From Sphaerotilus natans (GTDB lineage Bacteria; Pseudomonadota; Gammaproteobacteria; Burkholderiales; Burkholderiaceae_C): a stretch of DNA of 64,000 bases. Where the stretch lies: NCBI RefSeq assembly GCF_900156335.1, contig NZ_FTMZ01000007.1, positions 124,001 to 188,000 on the forward strand. Reading direction: 5' to 3'. The notes beneath the pieces are model-generated. The model had not been told where the DNA came from. It searched no databases and saw only the letters and a list, made by a program, of their open reading frames with translations. The position numbers and the translations under genes are program-made. Positions within the stretch are counted from its first letter, which is position 1. Each line of letters begins with the position of its first letter. Shown in pieces: positions 8,861-16,761 of this stretch.

Positions 8861-8978
8861 GGCGATCTTCGGGCTCAGCGCCGACGACCGCCGCGAAGTG
8901 CTGGAAATCGCCCAGGAACGCATAGGTACACCGATCAATCCAGCCTACTTGCCCTTTCCGATCACTTGCAGAAAGTAA
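8853..8978 (+). pseudogene. AbiEii-type nucleotidyltransferase toxin, N-terminal stub
   Basis: A GTG start overlapping the antitoxin remnant's stop opens a 41-codon frame beginning AEAIFGLSADDRREVLEIA, which resembles the start of AbiEii/AbiGii nucleotidyltransferase toxins. After QERIG the similarity ends and the frame stops at 8976-8978. The catalytic domain is gone, so this is a dead toxin. The overlap with its antitoxin matches the usual AbiE arrangement. Confidence 0.55.
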
Positions 8979-8995
8979 GGAGTAATCCTTACAAT
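8966..8995 (+). promoter_or_regulatory. Promoter with palindromic operator for prlF-yhaV
   Basis: A perfect inverted repeat GTAAGGA-GTAA-TCCTTAC (8975-8992) lies inside a candidate promoter: TTGCAG (8966-8971), an 18-bp spacer and TACAAT (8990-8995, 5/6 match). The -10 overlaps the right arm of the repeat. A dimeric AbrB-fold antitoxin binding here would block transcription, the expected autoregulation. Confidence 0.6.
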
Positions 8996-9018
8996 CCATG
9001 CATCCATCGGGAGTACAC

Positions 9019-9339
9019 ATGCCCCACATCCATGAAGTCGCGACCCTGACCTCGAAGGGCCAAGTCACCTTGCCCAAGGCCGTCCGGCAGGCGTTGGGGC
9101 TGGACACCGGCAGCAAGGTGGCTTTCGACCTGCTCGGCTCACAGGTGGTCGTGAGTCGAGTGGAGTCCGATGTTCACGAAGACCCGGCCATCGGCAGCTT
9201 CCTGTCGCTGCTGGCGCAGGACATCCAGCAAGGGCGCCACATCGGCACCCTGCCGGCCTATCTGGCCACCTCGATGCTGGCGCAGTTGCATGGGGGTGTC
9301 GATCTCGATGCCGACATCAGCGGTGACGTGGACCTGTGA
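9019..9339 (+). CDS. prlF: Type II antitoxin PrlF (AbrB/SpoVT fold)
   Basis: 106 aa from the ATG at 9019. Shine-Dalgarno GGGAG (9009-9013) is 5 nt upstream, better placed than for the in-frame ATG at 8998. The swapped-hairpin DNA-binding motif TSKGQVTLPKAVRQALGL fills the N-terminus. The C-terminal part with EDPAIGSFLSLLAQDIQQ follows the architecture of E. coli PrlF (111 aa). It should neutralise YhaV and bind its own promoter palindrome. The stop overlaps the yhaV start (TGATG). Confidence 0.85.
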   Translation: MPHIHEVATLTSKGQVTLPKAVRQALGLDTGSKVAFDLLGSQVVVSRVESDVHEDPAIGSFLSLLAQDIQQGRHIGTLPAYLATSMLAQLHGGVDLDADISGDVDL

Positions 9340-9797
9340 TGCAGCGCCACGGCTGGACGCTGCTGTTCCACGATTGCCTGATTGAACAACTGCGCAAGCT
9401 AGAAGCCGCAGCGGCCCGGGCCCAGCGCCAGGACCCCAGCGGGGCGGAGGGCAACGCCAACGTCAAGCTCTTCAAGGCGCTGTCGCACCTGATCCTCGAG
9501 GTCGTGCCGATCGACCCGAACCGGGAAGACTACCGCCAGGGCAACACCATGGGGGCCGATTTCCGGCACTGGCGGCGAGCCAAGATCGGGCGGCGCTTCA
9601 GGCTGTTCTTCCGCTTCGATTCCAAGTCCAAGGTGATCGTCTACGCCTGGGTCAACGACGAGACTACCCTGCGGTCATCCGGCAGCTCCTCCGACCCCTA
9701 CGCCGTGTTTCAGAAGATGCTCGGGCGGGGACGACCGCCTGATGATTGGGGCACGCTCATGGCGCAGGCCAGAGCCGGCTGGGACAATACGCCCTGA
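9339..9797 (+). CDS. yhaV: Type II toxin YhaV (RelE-superfamily ribonuclease)
   Basis: 152 aa, against 154 in E. coli. YhaV is a translation-dependent RNase held in check by PrlF. The conserved core is visible: FRHWRRAKIGRRFRLFFRF, VIVYAWVNDETTLR, DPYAVFQKMLGRGRPPDDW. No frameshift or stop, so it appears intact. It starts at the ATG overlapping the prlF stop. It lies in the tRNA-Asn islet upstream of a second toxin-antitoxin pair. Confidence 0.87.
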   Translation: MQRHGWTLLFHDCLIEQLRKLEAAAARAQRQDPSGAEGNANVKLFKALSHLILEVVPIDPNREDYRQGNTMGADFRHWRRAKIGRRFRLFFRFDSKSKVIVYAWVNDETTLRSSGSSSDPYAVFQKMLGRGRPPDDWGTLMAQARAGWDNTP

Positions 9798-9824
9798 TTG
9801 ACGCACCAAGAACAGCACTAAAAT
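9798..9824 (+). promoter_or_regulatory. Candidate promoter of the relBE-type pair
   Basis: TTGACG (5/6) and TAAAAT (5/6) are separated by 15 bp, a short spacer. They lie just after the yhaV stop and 34 bp before the antitoxin start. Confidence 0.45.
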
Positions 9825-9857
9825 CAGCACTCCCAAAGAGTCATCAGGAGTGATCTC

Positions 9858-10112
9858 ATGGCCCACACCATCCTGGCGACCACCACGGCCAGCATCTCCG
9901 AACTCAAGCGCAACCCGATGGCGACCGTCGCAGCGGGGGAAGGCTTGCCGGTGGCGATCCTCAACCGCAACGAGCCGACCTTCTACTGCGTGCCGGCATC
10001 GGCCTACGAAGCGCTGCTGGAACGACTCGAAAACCTCGAGCTGAACGCCTTGGTCGATGCTCGCCTGGCGGCCGGTGACGCCCCTGTGAAGGTCTCGCTC
10101 GGTGACTTATGA
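9858..10112 (+). CDS. RelB/StbD-type antitoxin (Phd/YefM-like fold)
   Basis: 84 aa, started by ATG 7 nt after CAGGAG (9845-9850). The N-terminal ISELKRNPMATVAAGEGLPVAILNRNEP is the pattern of small Phd/StbD-like antitoxins that bind DNA with the N-terminus. The C-terminal part would wrap the toxin. The gene overlaps the downstream toxin start by 11 nt, so the pair is translationally coupled. Intact. Confidence 0.82.
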   Translation: MAHTILATTTASISELKRNPMATVAAGEGLPVAILNRNEPTFYCVPASAYEALLERLENLELNALVDARLAAGDAPVKVSLGDL

Positions 10113-10383
10113 GCTGGCGTTCCTGCCGGCTGCGCTGGACGAGTGGAAGAAGCTGGATGGGTCGGTGAAGGCTGTCTTCAAGAAGAAGCTGGCCGAGCGC
10201 CTGGAGCAACCGCACGTGCCATCGGCCAAGCTGCACAGCCAGAAGGACCGCTACAAGATCAAGCTGCGCGACGCCGGCTACCGCTTGGTCTATGAAGTCC
10301 AGGACGAGATCGTCACGGTGCTGGTCGTGGCCGTCGGCAAACGGGAGCGCGAGGCGGTCTACAGGGCCGCTGCGAAGCGATGA
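10102..10383 (+). CDS. RelE/StbE-type mRNA-interferase toxin
   Basis: 93 aa with a GTG start overlapping the antitoxin. The RelE fold is clear: YELAFLPAALDEWKKLD at the N-terminus, KLHSQKDRYKIKLRDAGYRLVYEV in the middle with basic and Tyr/Arg residues of the active site, and VLVVAVGKREREAVY at the C-terminus. It would cleave mRNA on the ribosome when freed from its antitoxin. Intact; last gene of the islet. Confidence 0.87.
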   Translation: MTYELAFLPAALDEWKKLDGSVKAVFKKKLAERLEQPHVPSAKLHSQKDRYKIKLRDAGYRLVYEVQDEIVTVLVVAVGKREREAVYRAAAKR

Positions 10384-10532
10384 GCTCGGTCACTGCGCCG
10401 GTCTGATTCCGGTCCCGCCGGAGCCGCATGGCCACCATCCGGCCCGCTTTGGCGTCCAATGCCGTCGGGCCGAATCGCCGCGTTTTCCTTTACTTTCAAG
10501 TACTTAGAACAATTCATCCGGAGCTCCAAGTT
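10384..10532. other. Islet end without a recognised gene
   Basis: 149 bp between the RelE-type toxin and the right repeat. It is somewhat richer in A/T near 10490-10520 than its surroundings. No gene or clear signal seen. Confidence 0.4.
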
Positions 10533-10590
10533 GTAGAGCGACGGACTGTTAATCCGCAGGTCCCTGGTTCGAGTCCAGGTCGGGGAGCCA
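10533..10590 (+). pseudogene. tRNA-Asn 3' fragment
   Basis: 58 nt identical to tRNA nucleotides 19-76 of the upstream tRNA-Asn. The preceding sequence (CTCCAAGTT) does not complete a D arm or acceptor stem. Most likely the displaced end of the integration site. Confidence 0.9.
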
Positions 10591-10607
10591 AAGGTTCAAG
10601 AAGATCA

Positions 10608-10640
10608 ACGCCCTAGCGTCACAAGCGCTGGGGCGTTTTT
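10608..10640 (+). terminator. Duplicated tRNA-Asn terminator
   Basis: Exact copy of the hairpin and T-run at 8268-8300. It would stop read-through leaving the toxin-antitoxin genes. Confidence 0.8.
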
Positions 10641-10741
10641 CCTTGTTGGCTGCCGCGTTGGCGCTTTTGTCCGTCAGCGCCGCGCTTTCCATCGCGTCGC
10701 ACGGTACGCAGGCCTGCGGCGCTTTGCATTTCAGGTGCCGA

Positions 10742-11053
10742 TCACCCCTCCCCGACCGCACGGCGCAGCTCGTCGACGGTGTAGCCCTCGCGGATCAGGG
10801 CTTCGCGCAGCCAGGCCGGCTGGGCGCCCTGGCCGTCCCAGGTGGCACCGGACACCGGATGGCGATAGCGCACCTCGGCCGGCGCAGCCGGCGCGGCACG
10901 GGGGATCGGCCCGCGCAGCTCATGGGGCTCGATGCGCCAGAACGCCATCAGGCGATGGATCTTGCGCAGGGCGATCTGCCGTTCTGCCTGACCGTCATGC
11001 GCGCCATCTGCGGCGCCATCCGTGTCAGACCGCGATTCGATGTTCTTCTTCAT
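10742..11053 (-). CDS. H-NS-like nucleoid-associated protein
   Basis: 103 aa from the ATG at 11053; the frame is open 15 codons further upstream. The C-terminal half has the H-NS DNA-binding pattern: YRHPVSGATWDGQGAQPAWL (H-NS: YRxPxxGxTWxGxGxxPxWL) followed by EGYTVDELRR. The N-terminal half is short and polar with a helical stretch (RQIALRKIHRLMAFW), much shorter than the H-NS coiled coil. Possible roles are silencing of AT-rich DNA or fine regulation. It is divergent from the 4.5S RNA gene and next to the islet. Confidence 0.7.
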   Translation of the reverse strand: MKKNIESRSDTDGAADGAHDGQAERQIALRKIHRLMAFWRIEPHELRGPIPRAAPAAPAEVRYRHPVSGATWDGQGAQPAWLREALIREGYTVDELRRAVGEG

Positions 11054-11145
11054 CCGTCGATTGTCTCGGGTGCGGGAGGACCATGCGCATGGTGGCACAG
11101 ACCCATTCCGAGCGACCCGGCGGGAAATGTGTGGAAAACATCAGC

Positions 11146-11151
11146 TACAAT
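11146..11151 (+). promoter_or_regulatory. -10 box of the 4.5S RNA gene
   Basis: TACAAT, 7 bp before the first paired base of the RNA. No good -35 hexamer is seen at the right distance. Confidence 0.5.
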
Positions 11152-11158
11152 GCGATTT

Positions 11159-11254
11159 GACGGGCCTCCCTGCATGGGGGCGCGGCCAACCGGGTCAGGT
11201 CGGGAACGAAGCAGCCCTAACCGTTAGCACTCAGTGCCAGGGTCAAGGCTCGTC
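11159..11254 (+). ncRNA. ffs: Signal recognition particle 4.5S RNA
   Basis: The conserved apical domain GGTCAGGTCGGGAACGAAGC is present, with the asymmetric loop that binds Ffh. The ends GACGGGCCT (11159) and AGGCTCGTC (to 11254) pair over 9 bp to close the hairpin. About 96 nt, as expected for the short bacterial SRP RNA. Exact ends are inferred from pairing. Confidence 0.92.
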
Positions 11255-11391
11255 ACCCTCCCCCGCCTCGCGCGATCTCTCTTCTTTCTCCCCCTCCCGC
11301 CTTTCTCGAGATTCCTTGTGCCATTCGGCCTGCAAGCGCGGTCGAGCGGGACTACGATGAGCCCTGTCCATCGTCCCAAGGAGAAAACCTG

Positions 11392-11883
11392 ATGATCCGC
11401 ATCCTGCTGCCCCTGGATGGAGGCGAACATGCGCTCGACGCCGTGCGTCACGTGATCGGGATGAGGCAGGCGGGCCTCGAGATCGAGGCGGTGCTTCTGA
11501 ACGTGCAGGATCCGCCCCACCTGTACGAGGTGGTGCTCGCGCCCGATGCCGAGCTGATCGACAGTGCCAGCCACGAGGCTGGAGAACATGCACTCGCTCC
11601 GGCCGCGGCGCTGCTGCAGACCGCAGACATCGCCTTCGAGACGGTGGTCGTCACCGGCGATGCCGCCCACGAGATCGCCGAGCAGGCGCTGCTGCTGGGC
11701 TGCGAACAAATCGTCATGACCACGCTGAGCCACGGCGCGCTGCTCGGGCGACTGCAGGATGCCGTCTCGCACGAGGTGGTGCGCCGGGCCCGGGTGCCGG
11801 TCACGCTGGTGCCGCCGCCGCTGCGCGAGGTCGAGGCCGACGACCTCGCCGCGCTGGGCGCCGAGGACGACGGCACGTCCTGA
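11392..11883 (+). CDS. Universal stress protein (UspA family)
   Basis: 163 aa. AAGGAG precedes the ATG at a good distance. The UspA fold is recognisable from RILLPLDGGEHALDAVRHVI at the start, the hydrophobic strand VEAVLLNVQDP-type segment, and CEQIVMTTLSHGALLGRLQ leading to VVRRARVPVTLVPP. The ATP-binding G-2x-G-9x-GS motif is degenerate (HGALLGRLQDA), so nucleotide binding is doubtful. It is convergent with the MHS transporter, whose stop lies 12 bp away. Substrate or stress signal unknown. Confidence 0.82.
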   Translation: MIRILLPLDGGEHALDAVRHVIGMRQAGLEIEAVLLNVQDPPHLYEVVLAPDAELIDSASHEAGEHALAPAAALLQTADIAFETVVVTGDAAHEIAEQALLLGCEQIVMTTLSHGALLGRLQDAVSHEVVRRARVPVTLVPPPLREVEADDLAALGAEDDGTS

Positions 11884-11895
11884 GCGGGCCGGGCC

Positions 11896-13641
11896 TCAGC
11901 GCCCCAGCCGGTTCGGGTGCCAGTACAGGAACTTGGCGTAGATGTCGACGTCCTTGGTCTCCCGGATGAAGGCCATGCCGACCGCGAAAGTCAGACCGGC
12001 CACCGCGATCGGGAACCACAGGCCGTGGTACATGCTGCCGTCCTGCGCCGACATGCCGAAGGCGATCGACGGCAGCAGACCGCCGAACCAGCCGTTGCCC
12101 AGGTGATAGGGCAGCGACATCGCGGTGTAGCGGATGCGGGTCGGGAACATCTCGACCAGGGCCGCGCCCAGCGGACCGTAGACCATCGCGACCAGCACCA
12201 TCAGCGCCACCAGCACCAGCACCACGCCGGCATGGCTGAGCCGGGCCGGATCCGCCTTGGCCGGATAGCCGGCCGCGGCCAGCGCATCCGGCAGCACCTC
12301 CTTGCGGAAGTGCGAGATCTCCAGCAGGCTGTCCTGGTCGAAACGGCTGCCGTCGTCGATCAGGATGCCCTCGGGCGGCTGCAGCACCGTCTCGCCGATG
12401 CGCACCTCGGTGGGCGTGCCCGGCGCCACCGCCTCGTTGTGATAGCTGGCAGACAGCTGGGCCAGCGTGCGCTTGGCGATGTCGCAGGCCGACGAGAAGC
12501 TGGTGTCGGTCGCCAGCGGATTGGCCTGGAAGGAGCAGGTGGCCGGATCGGCGCGCACCACGATGCGCACCTTCTGCTGCGCCTCGGCCAGCGCCGGATT
12601 GGCGAAGTGGGTCAGCGCGTGATAGAGCGGCTGCAGGCCCAGACAGGCCAGCAGCAGCCCGGTCATGATGATCGGCTTGCGGCCGACGCGGTCCGACAGC
12701 ATCCCGAAGCCGACGAACAGCGGCAGCGTGATCAGCAGCGCCACCGTCATCAGCCAGGTCGCGGTGCTGGCCTCCACCTTCAGCACGCCGGTCAGGAAGA
12801 ACAGCGCGTAGAACTGGCCGGTGTACCAGATCACCGCCTGCCCGGCGACCAGGCCGAACAGCGCCAGCACGATCACCCGCAGGTTCTTCCACTGGCCGAA
12901 GCACTCGGCCAGCGGCGCCTTCGAGCCGCGACCCTCCTGCTGCATGCGCCGGAAGGCGGGCGACTCGGTCAGCGACAGGCGCAGCCACAGCGACAGCGAC
13001 AGCATCAGCGCCGACAGGCCGAACGGCACTCGCCAGCCCCAGTCGGCAAAGGCCGCCTCGCCCAGCGCCGTGCGCACGCCCAGCACCACCAGCAGCGACA
13101 GCAGCAGGCCGATGGTCGCGGTGGTCTGGATCCAGCCGGTGTAAGCGCCGCGCTGGTGCTGCGGCGCATGCTCGGCGACATAGATCACCGCGCCGCCGTA
13201 CTCGCCACCCAGCGCCAGACCCTGCAGCATGCGCAGCGCCACCAGCGCGATCGGCGCGAACACGCCGGCGGTGCTGTAGGTCGGCAGCAGCGCCACCAGC
13301 ACCGTCGAGATGCCCATCAGCAGCACGGTGGCCAGGAAGGTCTGCTTGCGGCCGATGCGGTCGCCCAGGTGCCCGAAGATCACCGCACCGACCGGACGCA
13401 CCACGAAGCCGGCCGCAAAGGCCAGCAGCGTCAGGATGAAGGCCGCACCCGGCTCGAGCGAGGTGAAGAACTGCCGGGCGATGACCGAGGCCATCGCGCC
13501 GTACAGGAAGAAGTCGTACCACTGGAAGATCGTGCCGATCGAGGAGGTCAGCACCAGGCGACGCTCCTGCGTCGTCATCGGCAGGCGCTCGTCGCGATCG
13601 ATCTCGTCGGACAGGTCAGGGGAATCCGGCAGGCGGGACAT
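11896..13641 (-). CDS. MHS-family major facilitator transporter with large loop insertion
   Basis: 581 aa, well above the usual 430-450. Typical metabolite:H+ symporter features are SSIGTIFQWYDFFLYG at TM1, GHLGDRIGRKQTF in loop 2-3 and SDRVGRKPIIM in the matching second-half loop. Between about residues 345 and 470 lies an extra, mostly hydrophilic domain with two cysteines (369 and 386), placed after TM8 by my count and so probably periplasmic. Start chosen at 13641, with GGAG 6 nt before the ATG. An upstream hypothetical gene ends 47 bp before, so the two may be cotranscribed. Substrate (organic acid, proline-like or other) not predictable. Confidence 0.87.
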   Translation of the reverse strand: MSRLPDSPDLSDEIDRDERLPMTTQERRLVLTSSIGTIFQWYDFFLYGAMASVIARQFFTSLEPGAAFILTLLAFAAGFVVRPVGAVIFGHLGDRIGRKQTFLATVLLMGISTVLVALLPTYSTAGVFAPIALVALRMLQGLALGGEYGGAVIYVAEHAPQHQRGAYTGWIQTTATIGLLLSLLVVLGVRTALGEAAFADWGWRVPFGLSALMLSLSLWLRLSLTESPAFRRMQQEGRGSKAPLAECFGQWKNLRVIVLALFGLVAGQAVIWYTGQFYALFFLTGVLKVEASTATWLMTVALLITLPLFVGFGMLSDRVGRKPIIMTGLLLACLGLQPLYHALTHFANPALAEAQQKVRIVVRADPATCSFQANPLATDTSFSSACDIAKRTLAQLSASYHNEAVAPGTPTEVRIGETVLQPPEGILIDDGSRFDQDSLLEISHFRKEVLPDALAAAGYPAKADPARLSHAGVVLVLVALMVLVAMVYGPLGAALVEMFPTRIRYTAMSLPYHLGNGWFGGLLPSIAFGMSAQDGSMYHGLWFPIAVAGLTFAVGMAFIRETKDVDIYAKFLYWHPNRLGR

Positions 13642-13688
13642 CGATCACTCCAGGACGGAAACAGCGGGGAAGGACAGGACGGCGGACA

Positions 13689-14513
13689 TCACAGGCGCAG
13701 CCCCGCGATCGTCTCGAGCAGCTGGCGCGGCGCGAAGTGCGCCGCCTCAGGGCGTGCCTCGGCGGCGCGCAGCGCACGGCCGAGAATCTGCTCGGCGCCA
13801 TTGCGGCCGAAGGCATCGACCAGCGCCACATGCAGCACCCGCACCAGATCGGCCAGATCGCCGGGCGCGCCGGGCAGGCGCCAGTCGCTGTCGAGCGGCC
13901 GGCTCCAGGCGGCGCGGAAGGCCAGCCGCAGCGAAGGCGACGCCGCGGCGGTATCGGCACGGCGCAGCACGTCGCGGCGCACCTCGTCGAGCGCCTCGAC
14001 ATGGAAGCGCTGAACCTCGGCCACCACCGCGCCGACCAGCACGCCGAACAGCACCGCGGCCGGCTCGCTCTCCGGCGCCCGGGGCGGCGCGGCCGGCGCT
14101 GCCGGCGGCACCCGGCCCTCGTCGCGCGCGGCCTGCAAGGCGCGCTCGACCGGATTGATGACCGGTGCAGCCGGCGCGGCCGGTGCCGCCACCGGCGCGG
14201 GCGGCATGACCGGCGCCGGCGGCTGAGCCGCGGCGCGGGCCGCCTGCATCTGCGGCCAGGGATCGACAGGCAGCCGATCCTCGCGTTCGCGCAGGGCCTT
14301 GTAGAAGTCGCTGTAGAGCCGCTTGACGGTGGCCGCATCGAAGAGATGCTGCGCCGCCAGGCGATCGACGAAGGCGATGATGTCGGAGACCTGATCGGCC
14401 CGCATGGTGTCGTGCTGGAGCCACAGCGCCTCGTGCAGGGCCGCCTCATGCAGCAGCGGCTGAAGGACCTGTGCCGCGGCGCGGCGACGCAGAGAGCGCG
14501 GATCAGAGGACAT
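13689..14513 (-). CDS. Hypothetical protein with Ala/Pro-rich linker
   Basis: 274 aa from the ATG at 14513, with GAGG 6 nt upstream. Not recognised. The N-terminal 100 residues are probably helical (DIIAFVDRLAAQHLFDAATVKRLYSDFYKAL region). A low-complexity Ala/Pro stretch follows at about 105-150. The C-terminal part is again helical (AAVLFGVLVGAVVAEVQRFH). No signal peptide or clear membrane segments, so probably cytoplasmic. It precedes the MHS transporter on the same strand. Confidence 0.6.
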   Translation of the reverse strand: MSSDPRSLRRRAAAQVLQPLLHEAALHEALWLQHDTMRADQVSDIIAFVDRLAAQHLFDAATVKRLYSDFYKALREREDRLPVDPWPQMQAARAAAQPPAPVMPPAPVAAPAAPAAPVINPVERALQAARDEGRVPPAAPAAPPRAPESEPAAVLFGVLVGAVVAEVQRFHVEALDEVRRDVLRRADTAAASPSLRLAFRAAWSRPLDSDWRLPGAPGDLADLVRVLHVALVDAFGRNGAEQILGRALRAAEARPEAAHFAPRQLLETIAGLRL

Positions 14514-14832
14514 CACGGACCTCGACGCACCTGCCAAGGCAGAAAAGGGGGGCAAATTTCATGGGGATCGTGGGCAGCCGTCATGCGGGCGAGCCCTGTT
14601 CTTGGAGTCGGAAGTCAAGGCCAGGAGTCAAGAAACTCTCGACCAGCCTGCATCAAAGCACAATTCGACGATTGCAGCGTTCCGGCCTGACCCGGTGTTG
14701 ACAAGGGTACTGGAAGGTTTTTCCTGTCTGACACGAGGGAATCCGAGAAAGATCACCGGACATCCATGCGAGACTGCCGCCAGACTCGCGTTCTGCGACA
14801 TCTTTCATCTTTTCGACTCGATTCCGGTTCTC
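14514..14832. other. Intergenic region between divergent genes
   Basis: 319 bp upstream of both the hypothetical gene and the PAS kinase. The only signal seen is TTGACA at 14698-14703 on the plus strand, with no matching -10 at 16-18 bp. The kinase frame stays open through part of this region, but the sequence does not look like coding sequence. Confidence 0.4.
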
Positions 14833-16761
14833 ATGTCCGCCACCGTGCCCCCTGAACTGCTGGCAGCGCTCGTGCCCGATGCGGCCGTCCTGGTGGACGC
14901 CGGCAGCGGCCAGGTGCGCGGCTTCAACGCGGCGGCCACGCAGCTGTTCGGCTCTGCGCTGCAGCAGGACCGGGCGATGAGCCTGCTGATCGGCGCCGAG
15001 AACCGCCGTGCGCTCGCCGATCTGCTCGCTCTGCCGGTCGAAGCGGTGGCGCGGCGGCTGCCGCTGCGGCTGGAGACAGGGGCGCCGGCCGGCCTGAGCC
15101 CGCGGGCGATGCTGCGCGTCGGCGCGGCCCACGCAGGACTGCGCCTCTGGCAGTTCGAGGAGCTGGGCCGGCCGGAGCGCCATGACCCGCTGCACCTGCG
15201 CATCTTCGACGCGATGCCGCACGCGATGCTGGTGGTGGATCACCAGGCCCGGGTCCTGGCGGGCAATGCGGCGGCCCTGGAACTCTTCGCGCTCGATCCC
15301 CAGGCGCTGCGTGGCCGACGCATCGACCAGCTCGGCTGGCTCCATCTCGACGACCAGGGATGCCCGCGTGTCTTCGATGCCGGCATGCTGCACGAGATGC
15401 TGGCGGCCCCGGCCGCTCCCGGCCAGCCGCGCGGCAGCCGACAGCTCTGCCTGCCCGAGCGGGACGGGCGCCCCGAGCGCTGGCTCGACCTGTCGGCCAC
15501 CTCGGTGGCGCTGCTGCCGGGCCTGCCGACGACCAGCCATGTCTGCGCCCTGGTCGACATCAGCGAGCGGGTGCGCGCCGAGCGCCATCGCCAGCAGGCG
15601 GACCGGCTGCTGGCGCGATTCATGCAGCTCTCGCCAGGCGCGCCCTTCGCGGTAGAGCTCGACGGCGAGCCGGCGCGGCTGCGCTTCACCATCATCTCGC
15701 CGGGTCTGTGCCGGGCCTTCGGCCGCGACGAACGCGAGCTGGCCGAGCCGGACTTCCGGGTGCTGCCGCATGTGCATGCTCAGGACCGCGACGCCCTGGC
15801 GCAGGCGATGCGCGAGGCCGCACTTCATCGGACGGACTTCCATCATGAGTTCCGCCTGCTGCATCCCGTGCGCGGCCCGGTCTGGCACGAAGCCCGGGCC
15901 ACGATCGAGATCGATGCGGCCGGGCGGCCCGGCGCCTACGGCTATCTGCTCGACATCAGCGCGCGCAAGCGGGCGGAGCAGCAGCTCGAGGCCCTGCACG
16001 TCGTTCTGGAGCAGCGGGTGAGCGAGCGCACCGCGGAGCTCGAGGCCAAGCACCGCGAGATGGAGCGCTTCACCTACTCGGTCTCGCATGACCTGAAGGC
16101 GCCACTGCGCGGGCTCGACGGCTACAGCCGGCTGCTGCTGACCGAGAAGTGCGAGCAGCTCGACGACGAGGGGCGGCTCTTCGTCGACAACATCCGCCAG
16201 GCGGCCCGCCAGATGAGCCAGCTGATCGAGGATCTGCTGGCCTACTCGCGTGTCGAGCGGCTGCGCCCGACCCTGGTGCCGATCCCGCTGCGCAGCCTGA
16301 TCGACCAGGCGCTGGCCGAGCTGGACGACAGCCTGAGCAGCCACGCCGCCGAGATCCGCATCGACACCGGCACGCTGTCGGTGCAGGGCGAGCGGCGCGG
16401 CCTGCTGCTGGTGCTGCGCAACCTGCTCGACAACGCGATCAAGTTCAGACGCCCGGACCGGCCCTGCCAGATCACGATCACCGCGCGACCGCTCGAGGCG
16501 CCTGGCGGCGGCACCGAGCTGACGATCGCCGACAACGGCATCGGCTTCGACATGCGCTATCACGACCGCATCTTCGAGATCTTCCAGCGCCTGCACCGGG
16601 TCGAGGACTATCCCGGCACCGGCATCGGCCTGGCGATCGTGCGCAAGGCGATGGAGCGCATGAACGGCCGCATTCACGCCCGCGCCGAGCCCGGTCGCGG
16701 CGCCACCTTCGTGCTTGAATTCCCCCCTGCCGCCGGCAGCATCGGCGCCCCAGTCCCATGA
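14833..16761 (+). CDS. Soluble PAS-domain histidine kinase
   Basis: 642 aa from the ATG at 14833; an in-frame ATG at 14602 would add 77 residues with no domain character. There are no membrane segments. Three PAS-like regions (about 10-110, 120-235, 255-385) precede a short coiled coil. HisKA follows, with phospho-acceptor in SVSHDLKAPLRG (His419), then a complete HATPase domain: NLLDNAIKF N-box, DNGIGFD G1, GTGIGLAIV G2. The form is that of phytochrome-like kinases without the chromophore domain. It overlaps the downstream regulator by 4 nt and is its obvious partner. Confidence 0.9.
   Translation: MSATVPPELLAALVPDAAVLVDAGSGQVRGFNAAATQLFGSALQQDRAMSLLIGAENRRALADLLALPVEAVARRLPLRLETGAPAGLSPRAMLRVGAAHAGLRLWQFEELGRPERHDPLHLRIFDAMPHAMLVVDHQARVLAGNAAALELFALDPQALRGRRIDQLGWLHLDDQGCPRVFDAGMLHEMLAAPAAPGQPRGSRQLCLPERDGRPERWLDLSATSVALLPGLPTTSHVCALVDISERVRAERHRQQADRLLARFMQLSPGAPFAVELDGEPARLRFTIISPGLCRAFGRDERELAEPDFRVLPHVHAQDRDALAQAMREAALHRTDFHHEFRLLHPVRGPVWHEARATIEIDAAGRPGAYGYLLDISARKRAEQQLEALHVVLEQRVSERTAELEAKHREMERFTYSVSHDLKAPLRGLDGYSRLLLTEKCEQLDDEGRLFVDNIRQAARQMSQLIEDLLAYSRVERLRPTLVPIPLRSLIDQALAELDDSLSSHAAEIRIDTGTLSVQGERRGLLLVLRNLLDNAIKFRRPDRPCQITITARPLEAPGGGTELTIADNGIGFDMRYHDRIFEIFQRLHRVEDYPGTGIGLAIVRKAMERMNGRIHARAEPGRGATFVLEFPPAAGSIGAPVP

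Larger units (their letters stand above)
10533..10650 (+). repeat. 118-bp direct repeat, right copy (att-like)
   Basis: Matches 8193-8310 with one mismatch. The first 58 bp (10533-10590) are the 3' part of tRNA-Asn with anticodon loop and CCA but no acceptor 5' strand or D arm, so it cannot be a working tRNA. The rest repeats the downstream terminator. Confidence 0.95.

Noticed and set aside
10533-10590. A third tRNA-Asn gene
   Set aside because: It lacks the acceptor 5' strand and the D arm; only the 3' part is present, as expected for an att copy.
11917-14013. A plus-strand open frame of about 700 codons over the MHS transporter
   Set aside because: It is rich in Gln/His/Arg repeats, the usual antisense shadow of a GC-rich gene. 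The transporter motifs lie on the other strand.
14602-14832. Longer N-terminus for the PAS kinase
   Set aside because: The 77 extra residues have no domain character and the region looks intergenic. ATG at 14833 starts the first PAS-like fold.
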